From Streptococcus infantis (GTDB lineage Bacteria; Bacillota; Bacilli; Lactobacillales; Streptococcaceae): a stretch of 64,000 nucleotides of DNA. The notes below the pieces were generated by a model. That model had not been told where the DNA came from. It searched no databases and saw nothing but the letters and a program-made list of their open reading frames with translations. How positions within the stretch are numbered: the stretch's first letter is position 1; every line of letters begins with the position of its first letter. Made by a program: the position numbers and the translations under genes. Where the stretch lies: contig NZ_JAHDAP010000001.1 in the NCBI RefSeq assembly GCF_018499575.1, positions 868,001 to 932,000 of the forward strand, in the 5' to 3' direction. Positions 38,988 to 50,376 of this stretch are shown in pieces.

Positions 38988-40855
38988 TATACCAACTCAC
39001 TTAAATATTCATAGCGTTCATATTTTTCAAGCAAGGCTTCATTCTTCTCATCTAATTCTTTCTGAAGAGTCGCTAGTTTTCCAAAATCAGAGCCATTTGC
39101 CTGCATTTCTTCTTCGATGGCAGAGATACGGTTTTCCAAAGATTCTATATCGCCTTCAATGCTTGCCCACTCCTGCTTTTCTTGGTAGGTCATTCGTTTC
39201 TTCTCTTCTCGGACTTTAACGACTTTTTCCTTTTCAACCTTTTGACTTTGCGTTATCGCTTCTGCTTCAAAGGCCTTTTCATCCAGATAGTCCGTGTAAT
39301 GACCAAAGAAAGGACGAATGGTTCCATTCTCAAAAGCAAGAATCTTGGTTGCTACCTTATCAAGGAAGTAACGGTCGTGGCTAACTGTCAAGACTGGGCC
39401 TGCAAATCCTTGCAAGAAATTCTCCAAGACTGTCAAAGTCGCAATGTCTAAGTCATTTGTCGGTTCGTCTAATAAGAGTACATTGGGCTTTTCTAGGAGA
39501 AGTTTGAGGAGATAAAGACGTTTCTTCTCTCCGCCTGACAGCTTCTCAATCAAGGTGCCGTGCGTTGAACGTGGGAAAAGGAACTGCTCTAGCAACTCAG
39601 CGATAGAAGTTGTAGAGCCACCACTAGTCTTCACCTCTTCTGCCACTTCTTGCAGGTAATTGATAACCCGCTTACTTTCATCCAATCCTTCGATTTGTTG
39701 AGAAAAATAGGCAATGCGTACTGTTTCACCGATGATCACTTGTCCATCAGTTGGTTCAAGACTGCCGGCAATAAGGTTAAGAAGGGTTGACTTTCCTACA
39801 CCATTATCCCCAACGATTCCGATACGGTCTTTGGCTTGTACCAAAAGGTTAAAATTTTGTAAAATCGGCTTGTTCTCATAGGCAAAGGAAACATCCTTAA
39901 ACTCGATGACCTTCTTACCGATACGACTGGTCTCAAAATTCATGGTCAAGTCTGTTTCAACACTAGTATCTAAAACTTCCTTTTTCAGGTCGTGGAAACG
40001 ATTGATACGAGCCTGTTGCTTGGTTGCACGAGCTTGCGGTTGTCGTCTCATCCAGGCCAATTCCTGCTTATAAAGTTGTTCCTTTTTGTGAAGAAGAGCT
40101 GCATCGCGCTCATCCTGTTCGGCCTTGAGACGGACATAATCTTGGTAATTCCCCTGATACTCTGTTAATCCACCTCTATCCAATTCAAAAATTCGCGTAG
40201 AAAGAGCATCTAGGAAATAGCGATCGTGGGTGATGAAGAGGACGGTCTTCTTGGAATTCTTCAAGAAAAGTGTCAGCCACTCGATGGTTGCAATGTCCAG
40301 ATGGTTTGTTGGCTCATCAAGAAGCAAGAGATCATGATTTCCTAAAAGCACTTGCGCCAATTGAACCCGTCTACGAAGACCACCTGACAAAGCTCCAACA
40401 GGAGTTGATAATTCTTGAATACCTAGTTTACTGAGAACAGTCTTGACCTGACTTTCGATTTCCCATGCTTGGAGAGAATCCATCTCCGCCATGACCCGTT
40501 CTAGACGCGACTGCTTGTCCTCACTGTAGTTGAGCATAAGCAGTTCATACTCACGAATCAACTGGATTTCCTTGAGGTCACTAGATAAAACAGTATCCAA
40601 GACAGTCCTACTATCATCAAAATCGGGATTTTGAGTCAGGTAACCAATCTTGTAATCACTCTTTGCTGAAAAAGGGCTAATATCGCCATCAAAACCTGAA
40701 ACACCTGAAAGAACATCTAATAAAGTCGTCTTTCCTGTCCCATTGACACCAATTAGACCGATACGATCTAAGTCGTGGATGATAAAAGAAATATCCTTAA
40801 AAACGGTCTTATCACCAACGGATTTACTTAGTTTTTCAACGATAAAATCACTCAT
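38987..40855 (-). CDS. ABC-F family ATPase, Uup-like
   Basis: A 622-residue soluble protein with two ABC domains and no membrane part. Domain 1: GVNGTGKTT and [13 protein letters not shown]; domain 2: GDNGVGKST and [20 protein letters not shown] charged linker joins them ([18 protein letters not shown]). A C-terminal coiled coil (about 530-620, rich in E/K) is the Uup-type feature. ABC-F proteins act on ribosomes or DNA structures. It overlaps cca by 4 nt. Confidence 0.92.
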   Translation of the reverse strand: MSDFIVEKLSKSVGDKTVFKDISFIIHDLDRIGLIGVNGTGKTTLLDVLSGVSGFDGDISPFSAKSDYKIGYLTQNPDFDDSRTVLDTVLSSDLKEIQLIREYELLMLNYSEDKQSRLERVMAEMDSLQAWEIESQVKTVLSKLGIQELSTPVGALSGGLRRRVQLAQVLLGNHDLLLLDEPTNHLDIATIEWLTLFLKNSKKTVLFITHDRYFLDALSTRIFELDRGGLTEYQGNYQDYVRLKAEQDERDAALLHKKEQLYKQELAWMRRQPQARATKQQARINRFHDLKKEVLDTSVETDLTMNFETSRIGKKVIEFKDVSFAYENKPILQNFNLLVQAKDRIGIVGDNGVGKSTLLNLIAGSLEPTDGQVIIGETVRIAYFSQQIEGLDESKRVINYLQEVAEEVKTSGGSTTSIAELLEQFLFPRSTHGTLIEKLSGGEKKRLYLLKLLLEKPNVLLLDEPTNDLDIATLTVLENFLQGFAGPVLTVSHDRYFLDKVATKILAFENGTIRPFFGHYTDYLDEKAFEAEAITQSQKVEKEKVVKVREEKKRMTYQEKQEWASIEGDIESLENRISAIEEEMQANGSDFGKLATLQKELDEKNEALLEKYERYEYLSELV

Positions 40856-42051
40856 TTTCTCTCCCTTAGGTAAGCATGGATGGCTTGACGGTCATTTCCC
40901 AATTCTCCATCCACAATAGCATACTCAATTTCTTCTAAAACATCCCCTAATTCAGGACCTGGCTGGTAGCCGTACTCTTTGATGAGAATACCTCCATTGA
41001 TTTGCATCTCTTTCTTATCGTGAATGGTCAAACTCTCGTAGGTTTCTGTGACTGCTTGCGGATTGACTTTCTTCCCTTGAGCTTTGCGAAGATTTTCAGC
41101 CTGTAGAAGTAAGTCCAAATCAAAACGGTAACAATCACGCTTGCCGAGTTCCCCTTCTTCTCGGAGAGCCAAAATAGACAGCAAATCCTGCACCTGCTTG
41201 GCAAATTGGCGTGAGGTCTTCCAATGTTTTAAAAATTGTTGAGCATTTTCTACTTCTAAAACCCATAAAAGTGCTGCCCAGGCTTGTTCAGAAGATTCAA
41301 AAGTAAAATCATTTTCTAAATCAAATAAAGACTGGAGTTTCTCATGACTGCCTACCATATCGGGAAGATAATTATAAGCTTGACTCTCAATCATAGAAGA
41401 TAAACCTACTTGCCAATGAGGAGCTAGTAGAAGTTTATCAAATTCGACAAAAGTACGCTCCACAGAGATTTTCTCCAAGAGAGGAGTCAAAGACTTCATG
41501 GCTTTAAAGGTTTCAGTTTCAAGTTCAAAGCCAAGACTAGCCTGAAAACGAAAGCCACGCATAATACGCAGAGCATCTTCGTTGAAACGCTCACTGGCAA
41601 CTCCAACTGCACGTAGGACCTGATTTTCTAAATCTTTGAGACCATCAAATAAATCGACGATTTCCCCTGTCTCATCCAAGGCAAAGGCATTGACTGTAAA
41701 ATCTCGGCGTTTGAGATCTTCTTCGAGTGAACGAACAAAAGAAACAGAACTTGGTCTCCGATAGTCTACATAGACATCCTCTGTTCGAAAAGTGGTGACT
41801 TCGTACTCTTCATCTCCATCTAAAACCAAAACGGTCCCATGCTCAATGCCAATATCAGCTGTGCGTGGAAAAATCTGCTTAGTCTCTTCAGGATAAGATG
41901 AAGTCGCGATATCCACATCATGGATGGGGCGATTGAGTAGAGCATCCCTAACAGATCCACCTACAAAATAAGCCTCGAATCCTGCTTCTTTAATTTTTTC
42001 TAATACTGGTAAAGCCTTCTGAAATTCAGAAGGCATTTTTGTTAATTTCAT
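40852..42051 (-). CDS. cca: CCA tRNA nucleotidyltransferase
   Basis: A 399-residue class II nucleotidyltransferase that builds or repairs the CCA end of tRNA. The catalytic motif is [17 protein letters not shown] followed by [17 protein letters not shown] and [15 protein letters not shown] follow. Its ATG overlaps the dapB TGA (ATGA) and its end overlaps the ABC-F start the same way, so all are tightly coupled. Confidence 0.95.
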   Translation of the reverse strand: MKLTKMPSEFQKALPVLEKIKEAGFEAYFVGGSVRDALLNRPIHDVDIATSSYPEETKQIFPRTADIGIEHGTVLVLDGDEEYEVTTFRTEDVYVDYRRPSSVSFVRSLEEDLKRRDFTVNAFALDETGEIVDLFDGLKDLENQVLRAVGVASERFNEDALRIMRGFRFQASLGFELETETFKAMKSLTPLLEKISVERTFVEFDKLLLAPHWQVGLSSMIESQAYNYLPDMVGSHEKLQSLFDLENDFTFESSEQAWAALLWVLEVENAQQFLKHWKTSRQFAKQVQDLLSILALREEGELGKRDCYRFDLDLLLQAENLRKAQGKKVNPQAVTETYESLTIHDKKEMQINGGILIKEYGYQPGPELGDVLEEIEYAIVDGELGNDRQAIHAYLRERK

Positions 42052-42815
42052 AGTAAGTGTTCTAATCCATAGACAAGCTCATGACGCTTGACAACTTCTT
42101 TGATTCCCAAATTCACCCCTGTCATGAAGGAGCTACGATCATAGGAGTCATGACGCAGAGTCAATCCTTCTCCCTGATTTCCAAAAATGACTTCCTGATG
42201 GGCTACCAATCCTGGTAAGCGAACCGAATGTATACGCATGCCATCAAAGTTAGCACCACGCGCACCAGCAATGAGTTCTTCCTCATCAGGTGCCCCTTGT
42301 TGAATAGACTCACGAACTTGTGCCATCAACTCAGCTGTTTTAATAGCTGTACCACTCGGTGCATCTTTTTTCTTGTCATGGTGAAGCTCAATAATCTCCA
42401 CATTTGGAAAGTATTTAGCTGCTTGTGCCGCAAATTGCATGAGCAAGACCGCACCCAAGGCAAAGTTAGGAGCAATCAAGCCACCCAAGTTTTTGGAACG
42501 TGAAAAATCTTTTAGTTCTTCTATTTCTTGACTAGTGAAGCCTGTTGTTCCAACGACTGGAGCAAAGCCATTTTCAAGAGCAAAGCGTGTATTCTCATAG
42601 GCAACAGCTGGGGTAGTAAAGTCCACCCAAACATCCGCATCATAGCCTGTTAAGTCATTTTTATCGTTGAAAACAGGAATCCCCTGCCAGTCAGATGCAG
42701 ACTCAAAAGGATCCAAAACGGCTACTAGTTCCAATTCAGGATCAGACAAAACCATCTGACAAGCAGCTTGACCCATTCTCCCCTTAAAACCTGCGATAAT
42801 CACTCGAATACTCAT
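42048..42815 (-). CDS. dapB: 4-hydroxy-tetrahydrodipicolinate reductase
   Basis: A 255-residue enzyme of lysine and cell-wall precursor synthesis. The nucleotide loop is [11 protein letters not shown], the substrate motif is [20 protein letters not shown] (about 148-167), and [10 protein letters not shown] and [11 protein letters not shown] are typical. It starts the dapB-cca-ABC-F-membrane protein operon, downstream of the tandem repeat region. Confidence 0.95.
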   Translation of the reverse strand: MSIRVIIAGFKGRMGQAACQMVLSDPELELVAVLDPFESASDWQGIPVFNDKNDLTGYDADVWVDFTTPAVAYENTRFALENGFAPVVGTTGFTSQEIEELKDFSRSKNLGGLIAPNFALGAVLLMQFAAQAAKYFPNVEIIELHHDKKKDAPSGTAIKTAELMAQVRESIQQGAPDEEELIAGARGANFDGMRIHSVRLPGLVAHQEVIFGNQGEGLTLRHDSYDRSSFMTGVNLGIKEVVKRHELVYGLEHLL

Positions 42816-42827
42816 CTCTACTCCAGT

Positions 42828-43076
42828 CTAAGATACAAAGCCTGTAAGAACACAAAGTGAAAATAGGAGTTCTGATTAAGGAGTCGATACTCCTTGGAAG
42901 AACTATCTTTTTCACACAGGGTTCCAGGCGTGTTCAATTGCTAAGATACAAAGGACGTTAGCTGACCATGAAAAATAGGGGATGGCGCTGACTTCCCATG
43001 AAAGGCAAGACAGGCATCTTTTTTCAAGAGGCAGATAGTCCGTGTTCAATTTCTAAGATACAAAGCCTGTAAGAAC
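42828..43076. repeat. Diverged ~112-bp tandem repeat between degV and dapB
   Basis: The block CTAAGATACAAAG recurs at 42828, 42941 and 43053, spacings of 113 and 112 bp. The last two are preceded by CGTGTTCAATT (42929, 43041), and the first and last are followed by CCTGTAAGAAC. Inner sequences are diverged; the first unit holds a nested hairpin (AGTTCT 42868-42873 / AGAACT 42899-42904, AAGGAGT / ACTCCTT inside). It fills the 264-bp gap. It does not match the BOX or RUP elements as I remember them. Confidence 0.75.
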
Positions 43077-43079
43077 AAT

Positions 43080-43928
43080 CTAGACGATTGGTGTATAACC
43101 CAAAGCAATACTTCCTTCACCAAGGTGAGTCCCGATGACGCTACCGAAGGTTGCAATTGAAATATCTGTAGCTACTCCACCATCTATCAAAAGCTGACGC
43201 AAATCTGCTGCTTTTTGAGGGGCGTTCCCATGAATCACTACAATTCGGTAGTTCCCGTTACTTGTTGCTTCTTTGACAATTTCAACCAGGCGTTTTGTTG
43301 CTTTCTTCTCTGTACGAACCTTCTCATAAACTTCGATAACACCTTGATCACTGAAATATAAGATTGGTTTAATACTCAGAAGGTTTCCTAAAATAGCTGC
43401 GCCATTTGACAAACGACCACCTTTGACTAGATGATCAAGGTCATCCACCATGATAAAGGCAGAAGTATGTTCAATCTGTTCAGTTACCTTTTCTAAGATA
43501 GACTCGAAATCTTCTCCCTGCTCAACCCACTGAAAAACACTTTCCACCATAAAACCTAGTGGAGCACTTGTAATACGAGTATCAGGAAAAGCAATTGTTA
43601 ATCCTTCGAACTCATCCATCATATACTGGATATTCTGGTGAAATCCTGAAATCCCAGAAGAAAGGAAGAGGCCCAAAACATGAGTATAACCTTTTTCTTT
43701 CAAGGATGACAAAATTTCATCTAACTTAGCAATACTTGGCTGACTTGTTTTCGGCAGTTCAGATGAACGAGCCATTTTTTCATAAAATTCTTGAGCGGTT
43801 AGATTTACACCTTCAACATACTCCTGTCCATCGATATTCACAGGAATGTCTAGCACAAATAAGTCTTCTTTCCGCAAGGTTTCCGCTTGTAGAAAAGCAG
43901 ATGAGTCTGTTATGACCGCTAATTTCAT
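43080..43928 (-). CDS. DegV family fatty-acid-binding protein
   Basis: A 282-residue cytoplasmic protein. Family features: [10 protein letters not shown] at the start, the TSQPS motif (about 60-64) and the [16 protein letters not shown] block. DegV/FakB proteins bind fatty acids for phosphorylation by FakA. The fatty-acid specificity cannot be read. It precedes the tandem-repeat region. Confidence 0.92.
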   Translation of the reverse strand: MKLAVITDSSAFLQAETLRKEDLFVLDIPVNIDGQEYVEGVNLTAQEFYEKMARSSELPKTSQPSIAKLDEILSSLKEKGYTHVLGLFLSSGISGFHQNIQYMMDEFEGLTIAFPDTRITSAPLGFMVESVFQWVEQGEDFESILEKVTEQIEHTSAFIMVDDLDHLVKGGRLSNGAAILGNLLSIKPILYFSDQGVIEVYEKVRTEKKATKRLVEIVKEATSNGNYRIVVIHGNAPQKAADLRQLLIDGGVATDISIATFGSVIGTHLGEGSIALGYTPIV

Positions 43929-43930
43929 TT

Positions 43931-44305
43931 TTAAAACTCCAAATTAATTCCTGGTAAATCTAATGCGATTTCCGTCACTTCGTAAGTCAAACGGTTTAGC
44001 ATATCCAAAGAAGGACGAGCAAGCGTCTCAACTTCTTCTTGACTGAAGTCACTTGGTTGATCTACGATGCGACCTTCTACGTGGTTTACTTGAGAAATAG
44101 TACCACTTATAACAAATTTATCAAAGACAATCATAAAGCTCAAAACAACTACGAGAGAAGTCACCTGATTTTCTTGGTCATGTTGAAGTAGTTGGAAATT
44201 CACATCAACCTTTGTTTCAGGAATTCCGTTCTCATTTTCCCATTCAAAATTACGAGCATCAAAGTGATACTGACTAACAAATTCTTGTTCACGTTTTAAA
44301 TTCAT
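43931..44305 (-). CDS. DUF1149 family protein
   Basis: A protein of about 124 residues, starting MNLKREQEF, with a beta-rich core ([20 protein letters not shown]) and a conserved acidic C-terminus ending DLPGINLEF. The family is related in look to SecB-like folds and is of unknown function. ATG 44305 is preferred for its GGAG spacing; 44308 and 44317 are in-frame alternatives. It is 2 nt before degV. Confidence 0.85.
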   Translation of the reverse strand: MNLKREQEFVSQYHFDARNFEWENENGIPETKVDVNFQLLQHDQENQVTSLVVVLSFMIVFDKFVISGTISQVNHVEGRIVDQPSDFSQEEVETLARPSLDMLNRLTYEVTEIALDLPGINLEF

Positions 44306-44336
44306 CATATTCTCCATGGTTACAATTTACTTTGAC

Positions 44337-44345
44337 ATTGTAACA
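44337..44345 (-). promoter_or_regulatory. Promoter of the DUF1149-degV unit, within an inverted repeat
   Basis: TGT-TACAAT at 44345-44337 on the minus strand. The region also forms GTTACAAT / ATTGTAAC, so the -10 is one arm of an 8-bp inverted repeat, a possible operator. Confidence 0.5.
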
Positions 44346-44371
44346 TATTTTCTTATTTTCTGCTAACTTTC

Positions 44372-45721
44372 CTAAATTCCGATTTCTGCTTTCACAACTT
44401 CAGCGATGGTATCCACATAGTAATCTACTTCTTCAGTTGTTGGTGCTTCAGCCATGACTCGCAAGAGTGGTTCAGTTCCACTTGGGCGAACGAGAATACG
44501 GCCGTTACCAGCCATCTCTTCTTCCATCTTATCGATAATAGCCTTGATAGCTGGCACTTCCATAGCTTTTTCTTTCATGGCATTTTCCACACGGATATTG
44601 ACCAATTTTTGAGGATAAATCGTTACCTCTGAAGCCAACTGAGACAAGCTCTTACCTGATTCTTGCATAATCTTAGTCAATTGAACTGCTGACAACTGAC
44701 CATCACCAGTTGTGTTATAGTCCATCAAAATAACATGACCTGATTGTTCTCCACCTAGATTGTAGCCAGATTTTCTCATTTCTTCAACTACATAGCGGTC
44801 TCCAACAGCAGTGACAGCTTTATTAATGCCTTCACGGTCCAAGGCTTTATGAAAACCAAGGTTGGACATAACTGTTGTCACAATCGTATTTTGAGCCAAT
44901 TGACCTTTCTCAGAAAGGTATTTCCCAATGATATACATGATCTTGTCGCCATCGACAATTTCACCATTTTCATCCACAGCAATCAAACGGTCGCTATCAC
45001 CATCAAAGGCCAAACCAATGGCAGATTGACTTTCTTTCACAAGTTCTTGCAAGGCTTCTGGATGAGTGGAACCAACGTTCAAGTTGATGTTGAGTCCATC
45101 TGGAGTTTCTCCGATAACAGTGATTTGAGCGCCCAAGTCTGCAAAAATTTGTCGAGCACTTGTTGAAGCAGCGCCGTTTGCAGTATCCAAGGCTACCTTC
45201 ATCCCTTCAAGAGCTGTTCCAGTCGAAACAAGATAAGCTTCATACTTGCGCAAACCTTCTGGATAATCAACCACAGTACCTAGACCTTCAGCGCTTGGAC
45301 GTGGAAGAGTATCTTCACTCGCATCAAGCAAGGCTTCGATTTCGGCTTCCTTGTCATCGTCAAGTTTAAAGCCATCACCACCAAAGAATTTAATTCCATT
45401 ATCAAGGGCTGGATTGTGGCTAGCTGAAATCATGACACCTGCACTTGCTCCCTCCGTTTTAACCAAGTATGCTACTGCTGGTGTTGCAAGAACACCAAGC
45501 TTATAAACGTGAATTCCAACTGAAAGGAGACCAGCAATGAGAGCTGATTCTAACATTTGACCTGAAATACGTGTATCACGTCCTACGAAAACCTTAGGCG
45601 CTTCTGTCGCATGTTGACTGAGGACATATCCTCCGAAACGTCCCAATTTAAAGGCCAATTCTGGCGTTAATTCTACGTTTGCTTCTCCGCGGACTCCATC
45701 CGTTCCAAAATATTTACCCAT
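44372..45721 (-). CDS. glmM: Phosphoglucosamine mutase
   Basis: A 449-residue enzyme turning glucosamine-6-P into glucosamine-1-P for UDP-GlcNAc. The phosphoserine loop is [15 protein letters not shown] (about 97-111, active Ser in SASHNP), the metal loop is AFDGDSDR, the sugar-binding loop is GGEQSGH, and [12 protein letters not shown] ends the protein. It follows cdaR in the conserved cdaA-cdaR-glmM order; CdaA and GlmM are known to interact in other Firmicutes. Confidence 0.96.
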   Translation of the reverse strand: MGKYFGTDGVRGEANVELTPELAFKLGRFGGYVLSQHATEAPKVFVGRDTRISGQMLESALIAGLLSVGIHVYKLGVLATPAVAYLVKTEGASAGVMISASHNPALDNGIKFFGGDGFKLDDDKEAEIEALLDASEDTLPRPSAEGLGTVVDYPEGLRKYEAYLVSTGTALEGMKVALDTANGAASTSARQIFADLGAQITVIGETPDGLNINLNVGSTHPEALQELVKESQSAIGLAFDGDSDRLIAVDENGEIVDGDKIMYIIGKYLSEKGQLAQNTIVTTVMSNLGFHKALDREGINKAVTAVGDRYVVEEMRKSGYNLGGEQSGHVILMDYNTTGDGQLSAVQLTKIMQESGKSLSQLASEVTIYPQKLVNIRVENAMKEKAMEVPAIKAIIDKMEEEMAGNGRILVRPSGTEPLLRVMAEAPTTEEVDYYVDTIAEVVKAEIGI

Positions 45722-45752
45722 TTTAACATTCCTTTTCTAGTATTTTTTTAAT

Positions 45753-46514
45753 TTAAGATTCTGGCTTCGTCTCTGCTGCTGTCGTTGAAGAGTTTTCAGT
45801 AGACGAAGTATTACTTGTTGTTCTGACAGTTTTAGTTGAGACTTTCATAGTCGTTTCAAAAGGTGTGATAACTGTTGGTAAGACAGAACCATTTTTATCC
45901 ACAGCTTGCAAGGGAACTGATCCAGAGTAGTTTCCTGTAATCTGTTCACTCGTTGGTAAAACGGCTACAATTCTATCAATCTTAGACAGTGTATCCGCAT
46001 CGCTAGTTACTGAAACTTTTTCATCAGAAACAGTCACACGTTCGATGATAATACGCTCATCAATTTGACTAGAATCGATTTGAGGAACCACTGGTACGTT
46101 ATTTTTAGTGACTTTCTTACCAATCTTGACTGTGATTTTTTGTGGTGTTGCGACAGCTGTCAAACCACTTGGAAGATTTTCAATGTTCAAGGGAACTTCA
46201 ATCGTTCCTTCTGTAGCTTGTGTCAAATCAGCAGTCACTTTAAATTTACGAGTGCTCTCTTGCATCTCACTAGCCAAGGTGACTCGATTTGAACCCGTCA
46301 AAAATACCGTTACTTCTGAGCTAAAACCACTAATGAAATATTGGTCACTATCATACTGAATATCAATCGGGACATTAACTACCGTATTGGTATAGGTTTC
46401 AGTTCGAGTTTGTCTAGCATTTGTATTGTTTTGATAATTGATTGATGTTGCATAGATAAATAGGACACATGCAAAGAGGAGTGAGGAGATGATATAAAGA
46501 CTATTTCTTTTCAT
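45753..46514 (-). CDS. cdaR: CdaR-type YbbR-domain regulator
   Basis: A 253-residue extracytoplasmic protein with one N-terminal helix (about 5-23) and two or three YbbR repeats (VNVPIDIQYDSDQYFISG first; ATPQKITVKIGKKV later). The serine/threonine-rich tail ends ENSSTTAAETKPES. CdaR tunes the diadenylate cyclase. It overlaps cdaA by 14 nt. Confidence 0.9.
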   Translation of the reverse strand: MKRNSLYIISSLLFACVLFIYATSINYQNNTNARQTRTETYTNTVVNVPIDIQYDSDQYFISGFSSEVTVFLTGSNRVTLASEMQESTRKFKVTADLTQATEGTIEVPLNIENLPSGLTAVATPQKITVKIGKKVTKNNVPVVPQIDSSQIDERIIIERVTVSDEKVSVTSDADTLSKIDRIVAVLPTSEQITGNYSGSVPLQAVDKNGSVLPTVITPFETTMKVSTKTVRTTSNTSSTENSSTTAAETKPES

Positions 46515-47358
46515 TTTTCCACCCTCCTAATAGGCGTTCTTTAAAGCTTGGCTCTTGTACATCCTTAGGAATCAATATACGACATAGTTCTTCCTCGAAT
46601 TCTTCCAAACTTAAATCATGTTTGAAGACACCGTTGTAGGTAATAGATATACCACCGGTTTCTTCTGATACAACAAAAGTTAGGGCATCTGAAACTTCGG
46701 ATAATCCAATGGCTGCACGGTGACGAGTTCCGAACTCTTTAGAAATACCTGTGTTTTCAGTCAGTGGTAAATAGGCAGAAGTTACTGCAATCCGATCTCC
46801 ACTGATAATGACTGCACCGTCATGGAGAGGTGTATTAGGGATAAAGATGTTAATTAATAACTCAGCAGAAATCTTAGCATCCAAAGGAATTCCTGTAACG
46901 ATGTACTCCTGCAAAGTTCTCACACGTTGAACAGCTACCAAAGCTCCAATCTTTCGCGGGCTCATATACTCAACCGATTTTACAAAAGCCTGAATCATCT
47001 GTTCTTCCGAACTCATAGGAGTATTTGAAAAGAAGTCCGTAGCTCGACCTAATCGTTCCAAACCTGTCCGAATTTCTGGAGAAAAGATAACAACCGCTGC
47101 GATAACTCCATAAGTAATCAATTGGTTAATCAACCAGGAAATAGTTGTCAAGCCCAAAAAATTAGCCGCAATCTGAGCTAAGATAAAAACTAAAACTCCT
47201 CGAACCAGAATCATAATCTTGGTTCCTGCAATTGATTTTGTAAATTGATATAAGATATAAGCAACGATTAGAATATCAATCACATTTATCGCAATACTCC
47301 AAGGACTGGAAAACAAACTAGACCAGTATTGAAGATTAGATAATTGCTGAAAATTCAT
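46501..47358 (-). CDS. cdaA: Diadenylate cyclase CdaA
   Basis: A 285-residue membrane enzyme making cyclic di-AMP, an essential osmolyte and cell-wall signal. Three N-terminal transmembrane helices (about 20-90) precede the DAC domain with the catalytic HDGAVIISGD and GTRHRAAIG motifs. ATG 47358 is chosen (GAGGGG upstream, normal length); the in-frame upstream start at 47376 adds six residues. First gene of cdaA-cdaR-glmM. Confidence 0.94.
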   Translation of the reverse strand: MNFQQLSNLQYWSSLFSSPWSIAINVIDILIVAYILYQFTKSIAGTKIMILVRGVLVFILAQIAANFLGLTTISWLINQLITYGVIAAVVIFSPEIRTGLERLGRATDFFSNTPMSSEEQMIQAFVKSVEYMSPRKIGALVAVQRVRTLQEYIVTGIPLDAKISAELLINIFIPNTPLHDGAVIISGDRIAVTSAYLPLTENTGISKEFGTRHRAAIGLSEVSDALTFVVSEETGGISITYNGVFKHDLSLEEFEEELCRILIPKDVQEPSFKERLLGGWKNEKK

Positions 47359-47390
47359 CCTGTGTCCCCTCTCCAAAAAAGCTTCTCTTC

Positions 47391-47460
47391 ATTATACCAT
47401 TTTTAATGGAAATTTTCTCCCCCCTACCTCATTTTAAATTAGTAGAAAATATGATAGAAT
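47391..47460. promoter_or_regulatory. Divergent cdaA and ferredoxin reductase promoters
   Basis: Minus strand: TGG-TATAAT at 47399-47391 for cdaA, with CCATTTTTAATGG (47397-47409), a 5-bp inverted repeat with 3-nt centre, just upstream. Plus strand: TGA-TAGAAT at 47452-47460 for the reductase, 30 nt before its ATG. Confidence 0.55.
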
Positions 47461-47490
47461 AAAATGATAAAAATGAAATAAGGAGAAACC

Positions 47491-48459
47491 ATGTCTGAAT
47501 TATATGATATTACCATCATAGGGGGTGGCCCAGTTGGTCTTTTCGCAGCCTTTTATGCAAATTTACGTCAAGCTAAAGTACAAATCATTGACTCTCTTCC
47601 TCAATTAGGTGGCCAACCTGCCATCCTTTATCCTGAAAAACAAATTCTTGATGTCCCAGGTTTCCCGAATCTCACTGGTGAAGAATTAACGAATCGCTTG
47701 TTGGAACAACTTGAAGGGTTTGAGACGCCTGTTCACCTCAACGAAACTGTTCTTGAAATTGAAAAAGAGAATGATGTTTTTAAGATTACAACTACTAAAA
47801 GCACTCATAGTAGTAAAGCTGTCATTATCGCTATGGGAGGTGGAGCTTTTAAACCACGTCCATTGGAATTAGATGGTGTTGATAGTTATGAAAATATCCA
47901 TTATCACGTTTCTAACATTCAACAATATGCTGGTAAGAAAGTAACCATCCTGGGTGGAGGAGACTCTGCTGTGGATTGGGCCCTAGCTTTTGAAAAGATT
48001 GCTCCAACTACACTGGTTCACCGTAGAGACAACTTCCGTGCCCTCGAGCATAGTGTACAAGCCTTACAAGAGTCTTCTGTGACTATCAAAACACCATTTG
48101 TGCCGAGTCAACTTCTTGGAGATGGAAAAACTCTTGACAAGCTCGAAATCACAAAAGTCAAATCCGATGAGGCCGAAAGCCTTGAACTGGATCATCTCTT
48201 TGTTAATTATGGCTTCAAATCATCAGTTGGTAATCTTAAAAATTGGGGATTAGAACTGAATCGTCACAAGATTATTGTCAATAGCAAGCAAGAATCAAGC
48301 CAGGCTGGAATTTACGCTATCGGTGACTGCTGCTACTACGAAGGTAAAATTGACCTGATTGCGACAGGACTTGGTGAAGCTCCTACTGCTGTCAACAATG
48401 CCATTAACTACATTGACCCAGAACAAAAAGTACAACCAAAACACTCTACAAGTCTATAA
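47491..48459 (+). CDS. Ferredoxin/flavodoxin--NADP+ reductase, thioredoxin-reductase-like type
   Basis: A 322-residue flavoenzyme. FAD loop IIGGGPVGLFAAFYA, GGQPAILYPEKQ, the NADP loop ILGGGDSAVDWA and the second FAD motif YAIGDCCYYEGK are clear. It lacks the CxxC of thioredoxin reductase, so it belongs to the YumC-type ferredoxin/flavodoxin reductases. It has a GGAG ribosome site and is a single gene. Confidence 0.92.
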   Translation: MSELYDITIIGGGPVGLFAAFYANLRQAKVQIIDSLPQLGGQPAILYPEKQILDVPGFPNLTGEELTNRLLEQLEGFETPVHLNETVLEIEKENDVFKITTTKSTHSSKAVIIAMGGGAFKPRPLELDGVDSYENIHYHVSNIQQYAGKKVTILGGGDSAVDWALAFEKIAPTTLVHRRDNFRALEHSVQALQESSVTIKTPFVPSQLLGDGKTLDKLEITKVKSDEAESLELDHLFVNYGFKSSVGNLKNWGLELNRHKIIVNSKQESSQAGIYAIGDCCYYEGKIDLIATGLGEAPTAVNNAINYIDPEQKVQPKHSTSL

Positions 48460-48462
48460 GAA

Positions 48463-48492
48463 AAAACCACGAATCCTAGGATTCGTGGTTTT
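48463..48492. terminator. Bidirectional terminator between the reductase gene and whiA
   Basis: A perfect 30-bp palindrome centred on CCTAGG (48463-48492); it ends at the whiA stop codon. Confidence 0.92.
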
Positions 48493-49402
48493 AGATTTCA
48501 TCTGCAATTTTGTTGATCTTCCTCAGTCGATGATTGACACCACTTTTGGTGAGAGGGTTTGTCAAACTGTCTGCCAATTGCTGGATAGAATAATCTGGAT
48601 GTTGGATACGTAAATGCGCTACTTCCTGCAAATCTGCCGGAAGATTATCCAAACCAATTCTATCTTTGATTTTACTGATATTGTTGATGGTTCTCATACT
48701 CGCAGAAACTGTACGAGCAATATTAGCCGTCTCTGCATTATTAGCACGATTGAGATCATTTCGAGTTTCTCGGAGAATCTTGACGCCTTCAAAAGTATCT
48801 CTCGCCTCCATGGCTCCCACTAAAATCAGGAAATCCATAATATCTTCAGCTCGCTGAAGATAGGTCACCGCGCCTTTTTTTCGTTCGATAACTTTGGCGT
48901 CTAGCAAAAATTGCTGCAAGAGCGAAGCAATCCCTTGGGCGTGGTCTACATAAACGGAACTAATCTCTAACTGATATTTGCCTGACTCGGGATCTCTGAT
49001 ACTTCCATTGGCTAAGAATGCACCACAGAGATAGGCACGACCCGCTTCCTCATCTCCTAAAATATCTGGGTCAATCCCTGTTTCCAAGCCAAAGAAAGAA
49101 TCTGCTAAGCGTAAATCCGCTAACAGTTCTTGAACACGCTCATCTGTAAAAACAGTATAAACACGATTTTTTCGAAGATTGCTTCTCTGGTGGTGACGAA
49201 TCTCAGACTTGATCCCATAAAAGTGTAAGAACGATTCATAGAGATGACGGGCTAACTTAGCATTTTCTGTAATGACGGACAAGGTCAAACCAGAGCTCGA
49301 TAAACCAATACTACCCGACATCTTGATAATAGCTGATAATTCATGTCGACTTAGGTGATGCTGACTTAAAATTTCTTCTTTTACTGCTACTGTAAAACTC
49401 AT
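48491..49402 (-). CDS. whiA: WhiA family DNA-binding protein
   Basis: A 303-residue protein with an N-terminal degenerate LAGLIDADG homing-endonuclease-like domain ([28 protein letters not shown]) and a C-terminal helix-turn-helix ([20 protein letters not shown] then GVNHRLRKI). WhiA influences cell division and chromosome organisation in Firmicutes. It ends the rapZ-yvcK-whiA unit with 4-nt overlaps. Confidence 0.95.
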   Translation of the reverse strand: MSFTVAVKEEILSQHHLSRHELSAIIKMSGSIGLSSSGLTLSVITENAKLARHLYESFLHFYGIKSEIRHHQRSNLRKNRVYTVFTDERVQELLADLRLADSFFGLETGIDPDILGDEEAGRAYLCGAFLANGSIRDPESGKYQLEISSVYVDHAQGIASLLQQFLLDAKVIERKKGAVTYLQRAEDIMDFLILVGAMEARDTFEGVKILRETRNDLNRANNAETANIARTVSASMRTINNISKIKDRIGLDNLPADLQEVAHLRIQHPDYSIQQLADSLTNPLTKSGVNHRLRKINKIADEI

Positions 49403-50376
49403 TTTCTCACCTGTATGATACGCATGAGCTCATCTACGATTAAATCACCATCGTGAAAGGCTCCCCCATTTTCCAAGCGTAGAAAGTTGGATGAAATAAC
49501 ACGTGGGACTTGCTTACGCAAACCTTCAAAATCATGCTCAACCTGCACCAAATATTCATCAAAACGGTTGGTATCCATATAATCTCTCGGAACCTTTTCG
49601 ATATTAACAAGTACGGTATCGATAAATGGGCGTCCCAAATGACGATGCAAGACTTCTACGTGATCACTATCTGAGAAATGCTCAGTCTCTCCTCGCTGGG
49701 TCATAATGTTGCAGACATAAGCAATTTCAGCCTTGGTTTCCAGAAGTGCCTGACCAATTTCTTCAATAACGATATTCGGTAAAATCGAAGTAAAGAGGGA
49801 ACCTGGTCCCAAGACAATCATATCACTCTCAAGAATCGTATTGACAACTCGGCGACTTGCCTGTGGCTTTTCATCATCCAGGGTATTGGTGACATAGACA
49901 TGGTCAATCATTCCTGGATGATCTGCGATGTGACTTTCCCCAGCTACTTCTGATCCATCTTTGAAGACAGCATGGAGTGTCAAAGGATGGTCACTTGATG
50001 GGAAAATTTTGCCTGTCGTATGGAAAAATTTACTCAGTAATTGCATGGCATTGTAGGTTGAACCCTGCATTTCAGAAAGTCCTGCTATGATAATGTTTCC
50101 TAATGGATGACCGGCAAAAGCACCTGCATCCTCAGAAAAACGGTATTGAAAGACCTTCTCATAGAATTTTGGCATATCTGACATGGCCACAAGAACATTA
50201 CGCAAATCACCTGGTGGTGTTAACTGTTGAATGTTTTTACGAAGTTCACCCGAAGAACCGCCATCATCAGCAACGGTTACAATGGCTGCGATGTCTACAT
50301 CCTTTTCCCGTAGACTATTTAAAATAACAGGGATTCCGGTTCCTCCACCAATCACTGTAATTTTTGGTTTTCTCAT
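49399..50376 (-). CDS. YvcK/CofD-like gluconeogenesis factor
   Basis: A 325-residue protein with the nucleotide loop [43 protein letters not shown] and [12 protein letters not shown], all family hallmarks. In related bacteria YvcK binds UDP-sugars and affects cell shape and carbon use, here next to whiA and rapZ as in most Firmicutes. Confidence 0.94.
   Translation of the reverse strand: MRKPKITVIGGGTGIPVILNSLREKDVDIAAIVTVADDGGSSGELRKNIQQLTPPGDLRNVLVAMSDMPKFYEKVFQYRFSEDAGAFAGHPLGNIIIAGLSEMQGSTYNAMQLLSKFFHTTGKIFPSSDHPLTLHAVFKDGSEVAGESHIADHPGMIDHVYVTNTLDDEKPQASRRVVNTILESDMIVLGPGSLFTSILPNIVIEEIGQALLETKAEIAYVCNIMTQRGETEHFSDSDHVEVLHRHLGRPFIDTVLVNIEKVPRDYMDTNRFDEYLVQVEHDFEGLRKQVPRVISSNFLRLENGGAFHDGDLIVDELMRIIQVRK

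Noticed and set aside
42828..43076. CRISPR array
   Set aside because: Only three copies of a short block at 112-bp steps, diverged, with no cas genes; repeat and spacer lengths do not fit.
42828..43076. BOX or RUP element
   Set aside because: Neither the boxA/boxC sequences nor the RUP ends as I remember them are visible; left as an unclassified repeat.
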